From contig CAVUWX010000014.1 in NCBI GenBank assembly GCA_963745205.1, positions 19,275-83,274 of the forward strand: 64,000 bases of DNA, given 5' to 3'. Positions 8,638 to 16,897 of the stretch are shown one piece after another; position 1 is the stretch's first letter; the number at the start of each line of letters is the position of its first letter. The translations under genes and the position numbers were made by a program. This stretch comes from Hyphomicrobium_A sp963745205 (GTDB lineage: Bacteria; Pseudomonadota; Alphaproteobacteria; Rhizobiales; Hyphomicrobiaceae). The notes beneath the pieces were generated by a model. The model did not search any database, was not told the origin of the DNA, and saw only the letters and a list, made by a program, of their open reading frames with translations.

Positions 8638-8671
8638 CTGCGTAGGCTCGGCCATGGCCGAGCCTACGCAG
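8638..8671. repeat. 34-base perfect palindrome
   Basis: The sequence reads identically on both strands over 34 bases, centred on CCATGG at 8652-8657, with the half-site CTGCGTAGGCTCGGCCA. As RNA it would form a hairpin of about 15 bp from either strand. It lies between copD (ending 8782) and the secreted protein gene (starting 8585), both on the minus strand, so it most simply ends the copper operon transcript. It lacks a T run. Confidence 0.6.
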
Positions 8672-8781
8672 CCACTGTAGCCACTACGGGCTCGGGGGCG
8701 CGTCGGCTTGATCGAAATGGGGTCTTCGAGCGGCCGTTTCCGACCTCACCAGTCGCGCTCCGAATGATACGGGCACCCACG

Positions 8782-9696
8782 TCAATGGAGGTGGTGCATT
8801 GCGCCGTGAGAACCGGGAGAGATCATGCCGAGTGCTGCGACAATCGCGATGATCAACGCTCCAAGCATCGCCTCGATTAGCGCGTTGCGCTGAAGCTGCT
8901 GCATCGCGCGCGGCAACTCGAGCCGAGGCGTCAACCGATAGCGATTGATCGCGGCAACAGCGACCATAGCGGCGAACAGCGCGATTTTCACGAGCAAGAG
9001 GTGCCCATATAGGGTGTCGAAGATATCTTCAAGGCTCCCCGCCAAGTTCCACGTGTTGATGAGGCCCGTGAGCAAAATCGCAGCGACCATCGCGACGCCC
9101 AGCGTCGAAAACCGCTGCGTAACGACGCGCGCGATGGAGACGGACTGCGCATCCTTCTGATAACGCAGGGCAGCGAGGAGGAGCGCCAACGGCACGAGCC
9201 CACCAAGCCACACGCCCGCTGCGGTCACGTGCAGCGCGTCGGCGGCAGTATAAAAAATGTTGGGTGCGGCGCCCGAGTGTCCAAGCCAGGCGAGCGTCGC
9301 GAGGAGGATGGTCGCGAGCGTCACGGATAACCAGCGATCTCGGCATGTCGCGGCGCAGACGGAAAGTGCGATAGCGATCGCAAGTCGCAGTAGCGATACT
9401 TGTCCGAATTGCGTTTCGAGCAGCACCTCGCCCGCGAGCGGGCCTGTAAAGATATCCTCGATCGGCTGCTCGGCGATAACTGCGGTGGTGACGGCGAACC
9501 AACCGAGCCCCGAAGCAACAAGAATGACAATGCTAGAGGCGACGATGCGCCTTAGCACGCGCTCGAAGCTTGGGTCTGCGAAAGAGGAAGCGACCACCGC
9601 CTGACGGAATATGACTACGCCGCTCGCCGAAATCGTCGCTGCAAAATGCAGCGCGCGCATCGAGAACAGAAGTGTGTCCAAGGGCGATCCGCTCAC
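8782..9696 (-). CDS. copD: copper resistance membrane protein CopD
   Basis: A 304-residue polytopic inner-membrane protein with about eight hydrophobic helices, a typical CopD core (ADALHVTAAGVWLGGLVPLALLL in the middle) and a histidine-rich C-terminus (GSHGAMHHLH) that may bind copper. CopD is thought to work with periplasmic CopC in copper handling or uptake. Its ATG overlaps the copC stop by four bases (ATGA), so the two are translationally coupled. It is the last gene of the DUF2946-OMP-copC-copD operon. Confidence 0.85.
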   Translation of the reverse strand: MSGSPLDTLLFSMRALHFAATISASGVVIFRQAVVASSFADPSFERVLRRIVASSIVILVASGLGWFAVTTAVIAEQPIEDIFTGPLAGEVLLETQFGQVSLLRLAIAIALSVCAATCRDRWLSVTLATILLATLAWLGHSGAAPNIFYTAADALHVTAAGVWLGGLVPLALLLAALRYQKDAQSVSIARVVTQRFSTLGVAMVAAILLTGLINTWNLAGSLEDIFDTLYGHLLLVKIALFAAMVAVAAINRYRLTPRLELPRAMQQLQRNALIEAMLGALIIAIVAALGMISPGSHGAMHHLH

Positions 9697-10043
9697 TTTC
9701 CGACGGTGAACGCGAAGCTGCCTTCTGTTTTGTGCGTGTCAACGGACAAAGCGCGCCAGTGCACGTGATACGTTCCGGGCAAGAGCGCCTTTAGGCCGAC
9801 GCTCATGCGAGCGCCGCTCACGGCGGCGCCGCCTTGATCGACGCGGCCACCCGGGCCGCTAACCTCGATGCTACTGAACGACGGCTCAAGCTTTTGCGTG
9901 AACGAGAGCGAGACTTGGTTTGGAGCTTTGCGCACGGTGCTTCCGACGGCCGGACTTGCGCTCTCAAGTTGCGCGTGCGCGAGGGCGGTACCGGCACTCG
10001 CGAGCAGTGACAGAGTAGCGATGAGGGTTGATGCACGGTGCAT
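9693..10043 (-). CDS. copC: periplasmic copper-binding protein CopC
   Basis: A 116-residue secreted beta-sandwich protein. The signal peptide (ATLSLLASAGTALA) would be cleaved to leave an N-terminal histidine (HAQLESASPA), the hallmark Cu(II)-binding residue of CopC. The matching DxH pair is in SVDTHKTEGSF near the C-terminus. The methionine-rich Cu(I) site of long CopC proteins is absent, so it should be the Cu(II)-only type. I chose the ATG at 10043, which precedes the signal peptide and lies two bases after the stop of the outer-membrane protein gene; it overlaps copD downstream. Confidence 0.88.
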   Translation of the reverse strand: MHRASTLIATLSLLASAGTALAHAQLESASPAVGSTVRKAPNQVSLSFTQKLEPSFSSIEVSGPGGRVDQGGAAVSGARMSVGLKALLPGTYHVHWRALSVDTHKTEGSFAFTVGK

Positions 10044-10045
10044 GG

Positions 10046-11023
10046 TCAGTTTCCTATCGGTTTCATTGGTGGCGTGGAGGCGCCATCGCCAAGCAGCGGT
10101 TGGCCGATGGTGTAGGGGAACATGTCGTCGAGGTAGAGGTGCAATTGCGCGATAACGCCCGTTCCGGTGCCGCTCGCGCGGTTGACCGGAATAATGGCTT
10201 CGGCTCCGACCTGGTAGTAGTTGCCAACCCAAATTACGCCGGGATTGACGGTGCCGGTCGTGCCAAGCCCAGTGCCGGTGTTGTTAGAGACCGGCGTTTC
10301 AAAGCTCGCTTCCACGATTGGAATGAGGTGGTTGATGAAGTCGGGAAGCCCGGCGTCGATAACGCTCGATTTGAGATACGGCATGCTAAATTGCAGCGTG
10401 CCGCCGTATCGCAGGATGCTTGGATTGTTCTCAATGGAGATGTCACCGTCATCGATGGTGATGCTCGTCGATTTGGTGGGCACCGCATAGCCGACTTGCC
10501 CGGTCACGGCGAAGGCGCGCACCCACCCGAAAGAATCCGGCAGATCGCCGAAGCCTTTGCCGAAAAAGAACGTGGGCGTAAGCGTGCTGAAGCTGTCGGC
10601 GCCGACGCCATTTGATCCGGTCCCGCCCCACTCGACTGATAGCGCCGCCGACATGACGAACTCATGCTCGGCATTGGTATAGAACTGCGACATGAAGGAT
10701 GTCTCGAGGTTCTGCCAACCGCTGGTACTCGGCCCGCCTGGCGGACGAATATGCGTCCACGTTGAACCGACCGAAACACCGAACGTATCGGTGATGCGCT
10801 TGGAAAACTCGGCGGAAATGTCGATTTCGCTGGCCGAGGGGTCGTCTCCGTTCCGCATCCAGGACACAGTCGGTAGCGAGAGCTCGTCGGCAACGCACGG
10901 GTCATCGACGGCAAGGGTTGCTGGCAAGAAGCGCCCACCGACAAAGCAATGAGCGGAGGCGTGCGAGATGGGAAAGGTTGCGGCGATTGCCAGTGCGGCC
11001 GTCCGCAAAATGGGACGCGACAT
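10046..11023 (-). CDS. outer-membrane beta-barrel protein in copper operon
   Basis: A 325-residue exported protein with signal peptide (MSRPILRTAALAIAATFPISHASA) whose mature sequence begins with HCFVGGRF. It then alternates beta-strand-like segments with Gly/Asn/Thr turns through to PIGN, consistent with a transmembrane beta-barrel. It resembles a transporter-like porin, but no precise family is certain. It lies between the DUF2946 gene (53 bases upstream) and copC (two bases downstream), which suggests a role in moving copper across the outer membrane; this is inference from neighbourhood. A histidine and cysteine right after the signal peptide could touch metal. Confidence 0.68.
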   Translation of the reverse strand: MSRPILRTAALAIAATFPISHASAHCFVGGRFLPATLAVDDPCVADELSLPTVSWMRNGDDPSASEIDISAEFSKRITDTFGVSVGSTWTHIRPPGGPSTSGWQNLETSFMSQFYTNAEHEFVMSAALSVEWGGTGSNGVGADSFSTLTPTFFFGKGFGDLPDSFGWVRAFAVTGQVGYAVPTKSTSITIDDGDISIENNPSILRYGGTLQFSMPYLKSSVIDAGLPDFINHLIPIVEASFETPVSNNTGTGLGTTGTVNPGVIWVGNYYQVGAEAIIPVNRASGTGTGVIAQLHLYLDDMFPYTIGQPLLGDGASTPPMKPIGN

Positions 11024-11075
11024 GAGGGGTACTCCCCGTTACGCTACGGACTGAAAGACGGCGTGTTACCTGCAG

Positions 11076-11462
11076 TCAGGCGGGGAGGGGCGGTGCGCGG
11101 CTGCCGATGCCGCCGAGCCTCAGGCGCTCTTCGATTGCGGGAGCATCTGCTCGGACAGTGCTCGCGCTGGCTAATGTCGGAGTAGCGAGCGATAGCCCGA
11201 ATGTGCTGGCAGCGAGAGCCTTGTTTGCGGCGGCTAAGCAGACCGGACAGTGCTGTTTCTGGCCGGTCGGTTTCTTGCCGCTGTTATCGAGGGTGCCGAG
11301 GCCACTGGCGCACAGCGGGATTGCGCCGAGGACGGGGTCGATGATCTCTGTTTTCCGCGACAAAGCGGGCGCGCAACAAAACGCGCTCGCAATGACGTTG
11401 CCCACAAGCGCAAGAAGCGCCAGGCCCGACCAAAGAGTGCGAGATCCGCGCGAGCTTGCCAT
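11076..11462 (-). CDS. DUF2946-family small protein
   Basis: A 128-residue protein with an N-terminal hydrophobic segment (SGLALLALVGNVIASAFCC) and the motif KQHCPVCLAA in the middle, the signature of the DUF2946 family. These small exported proteins are often encoded beside copper or TonB genes; their biochemical role is not established. It heads the minus-strand operon with the barrel protein, copC and copD. Start codon is ATG at 11462. The HCPVC motif could hold a metal ion or form a disulfide. Confidence 0.62.
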   Translation of the reverse strand: MASSRGSRTLWSGLALLALVGNVIASAFCCAPALSRKTEIIDPVLGAIPLCASGLGTLDNSGKKPTGQKQHCPVCLAAANKALAASTFGLSLATPTLASASTVRADAPAIEERLRLGGIGSRAPPLPA

Positions 11463-11650
11463 CGAGGTAACTTATGTGCGACGCGCAAAGGCGGTCAAAG
11501 CAGTCTGGGTGTCGCGCTCAAGGGATTAGCAGAAGCAGTGTCGGCGAAGTCACACTCAAGCTCACCGTCGGAACCACGACGGTGGAGATATTTCTTTCCA
11601 CCGGCCGTGACCCTTCAGTGCAGATCGCTGCAAGGGAATTGCAGGCCGAA

Positions 11651-11905
11651 CTAGAGGCCCATGTCCTTGTGGGCCTCTTTCATATGGGCGACGCAGCCCT
11701 TCGTGTCGCCCGCCTTCATCGCGGTCTTGGAGGCGTCCAAATGCGTTTGCGCCGACTTCTTCTTGGCGGCGTCCGCCATCGCGGCCACCTTGCTGTCCAT
11801 CACCTTCATGTGGGCGTCGGTGCACCAGTCTTTGTTGTCCTGGGCGTATGCGGGCACAAACATCGCCGCGGCGACGACGGCCGCTAACATTGCCGCTTTG
11901 AGCAT
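11651..11905 (-). CDS. small periplasmic protein with two cysteines
   Basis: An 84-residue protein. A strong ribosome-binding site (AAGGAG, seven bases away) marks the ATG at 11905. The signal peptide (MLKAAMLAAVVAAAMFVPAYA) is followed by a charged helical domain, WCTDAHMKVMDSKVAAMAD to CVAHMKEAHKDMGL. The two cysteines, each near methionines and histidines, could form a disulfide or a metal site. It sits alone between the two copper-type gene groups and may belong to the same response, but no operon link is visible. I know no function. Confidence 0.6.
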   Translation of the reverse strand: MLKAAMLAAVVAAAMFVPAYAQDNKDWCTDAHMKVMDSKVAAMADAAKKKSAQTHLDASKTAMKAGDTKGCVAHMKEAHKDMGL

Positions 11906-12098
11906 GGTGTTCTCCTTGGGAGTCTTGTTGGGGCCCCGGCGCCAGTGTATTTCGCGGGCAGCCGGAGCCGGTAGGTTGAACGCACCGCGTAGTGCTTCGT
12001 TCCTGAGAGAAAATCCTTTTTCCAGTCTCCGTGACCGGTTCGACACAACACAAAGCGCCTGGATATTATAACATCGTCGACGGCCCATCGGAGATGCC

Positions 12099-12461
12099 AT
12101 GCGCAGTTTTCGCCAGCACTGGGTGTACGGTTGGCTCGCGCTCTTGGCGTTGGCCACTCAGCTCATCCTCTCCTTCGGCCACGTCCATGTCCACGGCGCG
12201 CACCGGGCTGCGTCGGCTGCCCACCCGTGCCAAGGGAAGGCTTCGCCACCTTGCCCCGCCCCCAATGACGACGAACAGCACTGTTCGATCTGCTGGACCA
12301 TAGCGATCGCCGGCTCCCTCGTTCTAACGGCCCCGGCCGCGCTCGAAGCTCCTTCCGTCGAAGCTGCTCCGCTACAGCCAGCGATCGTGACCGGCCAGCT
12401 GCGCGATACCGGCACCGTCCAGTTTCAAGCGCGCGCTCCACCTTCTCCGTCGATCGGTTAG
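12099..12461 (+). CDS. DUF2946-like small protein
   Basis: A 120-residue protein with an N-terminal hydrophobic helix (WLALLALATQLILSFGHVHVHGAH) running into a histidine-rich stretch, then QHCSICWTIAIAGSLVL, equivalent to the HCPxC motif of DUF2946. The tail is Ala/Pro rich. It directly precedes the TonB-dependent receptor on the same strand, an arrangement often seen for DUF2946 genes. Together with the other DUF2946 gene on the opposite strand this gives two family members within 1.5 kb. A role in copper sensing or delivery is guesswork. Confidence 0.6.
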   Translation: MRSFRQHWVYGWLALLALATQLILSFGHVHVHGAHRAASAAHPCQGKASPPCPAPNDDEQHCSICWTIAIAGSLVLTAPAALEAPSVEAAPLQPAIVTGQLRDTGTVQFQARAPPSPSIG

Positions 12462-12554
12462 CGCCGGCCTGATTGCCTTCAGGCTTTGAGGCCAGCGCCA
12501 ACGCGCTCGCCGATGTGCGCTCGCGCGTCCAGCCCTCAACGACGGAGAGTTCCC

Positions 12555-14846
12555 ATGCGTTTGCATAGGCCTTTGCCCATGCTTGCTTCCATCCTTGCGG
12601 CGGGGTCCGCTTGGGCCCAACAAGCTGCGCCTTCGCCCAACGGACAGGCGAACCCACCCGCGCAGCAAGGGACTACCGAACAGCTGCCAGCCGTTACCGT
12701 GATAGAGGCCCCGGAAAAGAAGGCGCCGAAGAAGACCACGGCCAAAAAGCCTTCATCCGCGCCGGGCGCGAACGCACAGCCTTCATCCTCGAAAACGGCG
12801 GGGGCACAGCAGGCCGGCCCGCTCGCTGTCGAGACCAAGGCGCTGGATGAGGCGCGAGATCACATACTTACGCAGATCGGCACCAACGCCTACCCGATGA
12901 ACCAGCAATTGCTCGAAGCGATGCCTGAGGGGACCAATGCTCCCCTTTCCAAGGTCTTGTTGCAGGCGCCCGGCGTCACGCAGGATTCGGTTGCGAGCGG
13001 CCAAATCCACGTCCGTAACGAGCACGCCAACCTGCAATACCGCATCAACGGCATCATCCTTCCCGACGGCGTCTCCGGCTTCAGCCAAGTTCTCGATACC
13101 GCCTTCATCGGCAACATGGCGCTCATCACTGGAGCGTTGCCGGCCGAGTACGGCCTGCGGACCTCCGGCCTCATCGACATCCAAACCCGCAGCGGCGCCT
13201 TCGATAACGGCGGTAGCGTCAGTGTCTACGGCGGCAGCCGCGATACCATTACCCCGAGCTTCGAATACGGCGGAACGAGCGGGCAGACGCAATATTTCGT
13301 CACGGGCCGCTTCTTCGGAAGCAACGAGGGGATCGAGAACCCGACGTCGAGCGTGGTGCCGATTCATGACGACACCGAACAGGGCGGCTTTTTCAGCTAC
13401 GTTTCGACCCTTCTCAATCCGAATACGCGCTTGAGCTGGATCTCGGGCAGCACCATCAATCAGTTCCAGATCCCCAACAGCCCGGATCAAGACCCCGTCT
13501 ACCAACCATTCGGAATCCCGACGTTCAATTCATCGCTGCTCAACGAGCGGCAGTTCGAGCAGAACTACTATGACGTCGTCGCGCTGCAGCAGAAGTCAGA
13601 CAACCTCGATTGGCAGCTCGCCTATTACGCCCGCTACAGCGACCTCCACTTCACGCCCGATCCGATCGGCGACCTCGTGTTCAACGGCGTGGCCTCCGAC
13701 GTGCAGCGCCAGAGCTTCGCCAACGGTCTGCAGGGCGACGGCTCCTACCGCCTGAACGACCTCCATACACTGCGAGCTGGCTTCGTGATCAACGCCGAGC
13801 AGACTGACGTGAGCAATGCTTCGAGCGTGCTGCCCGATGGCAGCGACATCCCCATCGAGGTGATTGAGGGCACCTCGAAACTCGGCTGGCTGCTCGGCGT
13901 CTATCTTCAGGATGAGTGGAAGCTGACGAGTCAACTGACTTTGAACGTCGGCATCCGCTTCGATCAGATGTACCAATTCGTCGATGCCAACCAGTGGAGC
14001 CCGCGCGTTAGTCTGACCTACAAGCCCTTCGACGGCACGACGCTGCACGCGGGCTATGCCCGCTATTTCACGCCGCCTTCGCAGGTGCTCGCGAACCCCA
14101 CTAACGTTGCGGCCTTCGACAACACGACGCAGGCGTCAGGAACCTGCGGCGGGCAATCCCCAGACGTGCAGCCGCCCTGCGGCCTCGTCCTGCCGGAGCG
14201 CTCGCACTATTTCGACGTTGGCATCGTGCAGCGGATTTTCCCTGGCCTCGAGGTCGGCGTCGACGGCTATTACAAGCTCGCGCGCGATCTGCTCGACGAC
14301 GGACAGTTCGGGGCAGCGCTCGTGCTCGATGGGTTCAACTACGCTAAGGCCTACAACGAGGGCATAGAATTCAAGGCCGACTACAATGTCGGCAACCTGA
14401 GGGCTTACGGCAACATCGCAATTGCCCAGCAGAAGGGCACCAACATCGTCTCCAATCAGTTCCTGATCGACCCCAATGATCTCGCGTATATCGCCAACCA
14501 CTATATCTTCACGGACCACTCGCAAACGGTGACGGCTTCCGCCGGAATTTCCTATCTGCTGTGGCAGCAGACCCGCTTCAGCGCGGACATGATCTATGGC
14601 AGCGGTCTGCGAACCGACGCCCCCGGCGTCCCCAATGGGGCGCACGTGCCCGGCTACACGCAGGTCAACGTCGGCATGTCGCACGAGTTCGCGTGGGGCG
14701 CTGCGAAGCCGGCGACCGTCCGCTTCGACATCATCAATCTCTTCGACACGGTCTACGAGATCCGGGACGGGTCTGGCATCGGCGTTTTCGCCCCCCAGTT
14801 CGGACCGCGCCGCGAATTCTTGGTCGGCCTCTCGCAAAAGTTCTGA
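12555..14846 (+). CDS. TonB-dependent outer-membrane receptor
   Basis: A 763-residue receptor. After a signal peptide (MLASILAAGSAWAQQ) comes an unusual Pro/Ala/Lys-rich linker (about residues 20-85, with APEKKAPKKTTAKKPSS). The plug domain follows (LLEAMPEGTNAPLSKVLLQ through GLIDIQTRSG), and then the 22-strand barrel ending in the terminal phenylalanine (FLVGLSQKF). The start at 12555 follows a GGAGAG site and precedes the signal peptide. The substrate is not readable from the sequence; proximity to copC/copD and DUF2946 genes suggests copper or a metallophore. It converges with the next gene, 18 bases away. Confidence 0.83.
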   Translation: MRLHRPLPMLASILAAGSAWAQQAAPSPNGQANPPAQQGTTEQLPAVTVIEAPEKKAPKKTTAKKPSSAPGANAQPSSSKTAGAQQAGPLAVETKALDEARDHILTQIGTNAYPMNQQLLEAMPEGTNAPLSKVLLQAPGVTQDSVASGQIHVRNEHANLQYRINGIILPDGVSGFSQVLDTAFIGNMALITGALPAEYGLRTSGLIDIQTRSGAFDNGGSVSVYGGSRDTITPSFEYGGTSGQTQYFVTGRFFGSNEGIENPTSSVVPIHDDTEQGGFFSYVSTLLNPNTRLSWISGSTINQFQIPNSPDQDPVYQPFGIPTFNSSLLNERQFEQNYYDVVALQQKSDNLDWQLAYYARYSDLHFTPDPIGDLVFNGVASDVQRQSFANGLQGDGSYRLNDLHTLRAGFVINAEQTDVSNASSVLPDGSDIPIEVIEGTSKLGWLLGVYLQDEWKLTSQLTLNVGIRFDQMYQFVDANQWSPRVSLTYKPFDGTTLHAGYARYFTPPSQVLANPTNVAAFDNTTQASGTCGGQSPDVQPPCGLVLPERSHYFDVGIVQRIFPGLEVGVDGYYKLARDLLDDGQFGAALVLDGFNYAKAYNEGIEFKADYNVGNLRAYGNIAIAQQKGTNIVSNQFLIDPNDLAYIANHYIFTDHSQTVTASAGISYLLWQQTRFSADMIYGSGLRTDAPGVPNGAHVPGYTQVNVGMSHEFAWGAAKPATVRFDIINLFDTVYEIRDGSGIGVFAPQFGPRREFLVGLSQKF

Positions 14847-14864
14847 AGGGCTTCGCGCAGTCGA

Positions 14865-15758
14865 CTACTCGAATTCATACCCGAACATCAGACGCAACCG
14901 CCCGTGCTCGCTCTCGCGGGTAAGGCCCGCGGCGCCGCCGACCATGACATGCAGCCCGTTGGCGAATTCCGTCTTTAGATTGAGCTCCGCGTACTGCTGG
15001 GTGACATCGGGATCGAGCGTCAGGCCAAGCGCGCTGTCGCCAAGACCGCCATAGAGCTCGCCGCCGGCCTTGAGCTCCTTGATGGCCCAGCCCGAACGTG
15101 ACTTCGAATGTTCGGAAGCTTCCTTCCCGGGATGCTCCTTGTCCTCTTGATTGGCCTCGCCGATAATCGCGTAGTTGAAGCCGAGCGCGTAGCCGAACTC
15201 CCAGCGCCCGGTATCAAGGTTTGCTTCATTGATCCAATTGAAGGCGACGTCCAGCTTGTTCGTGATGTCGTGGCCGACGATGAGCTTGCTCTCGATCTCG
15301 TGCTCAATCGTCTCGGTCCCCTCGGGGGCGTCTGTGCGCCCGGTGACCTCCAAGAGATACTTATGGTCGGGCTTTAGGTTCTCGTATTCGACGTAGAGGA
15401 CGGGATTGAGAAAGGCGCCGTAATCGAACAGTCGGTAGCGGCTCTCGAGCCGCCACCCGCCGAACTGATAGTCTTCGCCATCTATCTTGTCGCCCTCGAG
15501 GTATAGGGCAGCCTCCCAGCGATCCGTGATCGCGCCTTCGATTTCGAGCAATTGAGCGTTGTAACGGGGCTCATCGCTCAACGCGTTGGAGAAGTCGCTA
15601 AAGACGTTGACCTCGACCTCGCCCTTCTCGTCCGTGTGGTGATCGTAGAGAACAAAGTTCGCCTCGTTTCCGGCCCACGCCCGGCCACTCAGCGCGCCGG
15701 CAGCCACAATGGCGCCGAGCATGAGAACGCGCGCGCGCACGTGCTTGCTTGGCTTCAT
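14865..15758 (-). CDS. putative outer-membrane protein, 297 aa
   Basis: An exported protein with signal peptide (VLMLGAIVAAGALSGRAWA). Its mature part starts GNEANFVLYDHHTDEKGEVE and alternates charged beta-strands with turns (YRLFDYGAFLNPVLYVEYEN, LNLKTEFANGLHVMVGG), ending in LRLMFGYEFE. This looks like a beta-barrel of about 12 strands. It is rich in acidic residues and contains DHHTDE near the N-terminus. I do not recognise a named family. Start at 15758 chosen by the signal peptide. It may handle the same substrate as the convergent TonB receptor, but this is only positional. Confidence 0.6.
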   Translation of the reverse strand: MKPSKHVRARVLMLGAIVAAGALSGRAWAGNEANFVLYDHHTDEKGEVEVNVFSDFSNALSDEPRYNAQLLEIEGAITDRWEAALYLEGDKIDGEDYQFGGWRLESRYRLFDYGAFLNPVLYVEYENLKPDHKYLLEVTGRTDAPEGTETIEHEIESKLIVGHDITNKLDVAFNWINEANLDTGRWEFGYALGFNYAIIGEANQEDKEHPGKEASEHSKSRSGWAIKELKAGGELYGGLGDSALGLTLDPDVTQQYAELNLKTEFANGLHVMVGGAAGLTRESEHGRLRLMFGYEFE

Positions 15759-15915
15759 CGGCGGTATTCCCCCAACGCGACAGTCAGTCCCTGAACCGCG
15801 GTGAGCGAACGTCGGCTGCGACGGCAACATTGTCAACTATTTCCGTCAAGTTTCTTTAGACGCGTTCTAAGCTGCACCTCGAGACTTCGATTACGATGAC
15901 ATTGCAGGGTTGCGT

Positions 15916-16096
15916 TCAGAACGCGGGGCCGAAGGAGTTCGAGCGCGGGAGGCCCTTCGGCGCGATGCGGCCGGCTCGCGCGCGCACGCCGACCCAGTCT
16001 TTGAGCTCCGCCCAGCTCAGCGTGAACGTGCGCCCGGCGGAATCAAGCCAGGATAAGCCGTCGGCCTTGTTGAACACGCGCGCGTCCGCGAGCTTG
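15916..16096 (-). pseudogene. orphan copy of the parC 3' end
   Basis: The minus strand encodes about 60 residues (LADARVFNKADGLSW to PRSNSFGPAF, then stop) that match the last 60 residues of ParC at 19863-22112 with about four differences. Nothing upstream of this segment matches ParC. At the DNA level the two copies differ at many positions, but nearly all differences are synonymous (for example Ser TCG versus AGC, Leu CTC versus TTA). That means this copy came from a functional, related parC rather than decaying from the local one. It lies in the same orientation as parC, 3.8 kb beyond its end, as expected for a displaced gene end left by an integration event. Confidence 0.8.
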
Positions 16097-16192
16097 CCGC
16101 CCCCAAACGGCGACAATCTCGCCCAGACGAGCGCACATTCCGAGACAACATGATCTGGACGGACCAACGAAGCGATTCGAGGGGACAGGACA

Positions 16193-16813
16193 GTGGGACG
16201 ACCGGCTGCTCAGGCGCAACGAACCGGCGTGGCCTGGCGCCTCGTCCCCAGGTTACCCAGGCTTCTAGCTCTGATGGCGTTGCTGCCGCTCTCCGCGCTT
16301 GCAGAGGAGCGCGCCGGCGCGTGGCACACGCAAACGATCCCGCAGCCACCCGCTCCGATCGTACAAGGCGCTGCCGCCGCTCCGCCGCGACAACTGAACG
16401 TGTTCGAACGGCAGGCGGCGGAGACGATCAAAATCACCAACGAGTTTCGTCGCAGGAACGGCCTTCCCGAGTTCGGAGAAGACCCGGTCTGTTCTCAAGC
16501 GGCTTTCGATCACGCTCAGGACATGGCGCGACGAGGATATTTCGATCACTTCGGACCCGATGGCAGCTCACCAACCACGCGCTACCAACACCGCAACACC
16601 GTGGGCCAACGCGTGATCAGAGTGACTGAGAACATCGCCCGAGGAAACGGGACCACTCCGGAGAGTGCGCTCCGGATGTGGCTCGACTCCTCGGGTCACC
16701 GCAAACACCTGGTCGGCAGGGAGATGAACCATATCGGCGTCGGTGTTGCCAACGGCTCCTGCTTCTTTGGCGCCTGCACCTACTTCGTCCAATGCTTTTC
16801 GCGCTGGCCCTAA
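16193..16813 (+). CDS. CAP-domain (SCP/PR-1-like) secreted protein
   Basis: A 206-residue exported protein of the CAP superfamily. The signal sequence (LPRLLALMALLPLSALAEE) is followed by a linker and the CAP domain. Within it are ITNEFRRRNGLPEF, AAFDHAQDMARRGYFDH with the conserved HAQDMA histidine, ENIARG, and MWLDSSGHRKHLVGREMNHIGVGV with the second histidine. The start is GTG at 16193 with a GGGGACAGGA site upstream; an ATG 27 codons later is possible. Bacterial CAP proteins are secreted and of uncertain function. It is the first gene inside the insert bounded by parC-like ends. Confidence 0.8.
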   Translation: MGRPAAQAQRTGVAWRLVPRLPRLLALMALLPLSALAEERAGAWHTQTIPQPPAPIVQGAAAAPPRQLNVFERQAAETIKITNEFRRRNGLPEFGEDPVCSQAAFDHAQDMARRGYFDHFGPDGSSPTTRYQHRNTVGQRVIRVTENIARGNGTTPESALRMWLDSSGHRKHLVGREMNHIGVGVANGSCFFGACTYFVQCFSRWP

Positions 16814-16838
16814 AGGGTGCTGCAGCTCACCCTGCTGC

Positions 16839-16863
16839 CTAAAACGCGGGCCCGAAGGAGCTG
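16839..16863 (-). repeat. short third copy of the parC 3' terminus
   Basis: The minus strand reads SSFGPAF then stop, and about 20 of 25 bases match the end of the parC fragment at 15916. Homology does not extend further. It may be a small scar of a second integration at the same target, or chance; the match is short. Confidence 0.3.
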
Positions 16864-16897
16864 GGCCACATCCAGGCGCGCGTGCTGGGGACAAATG

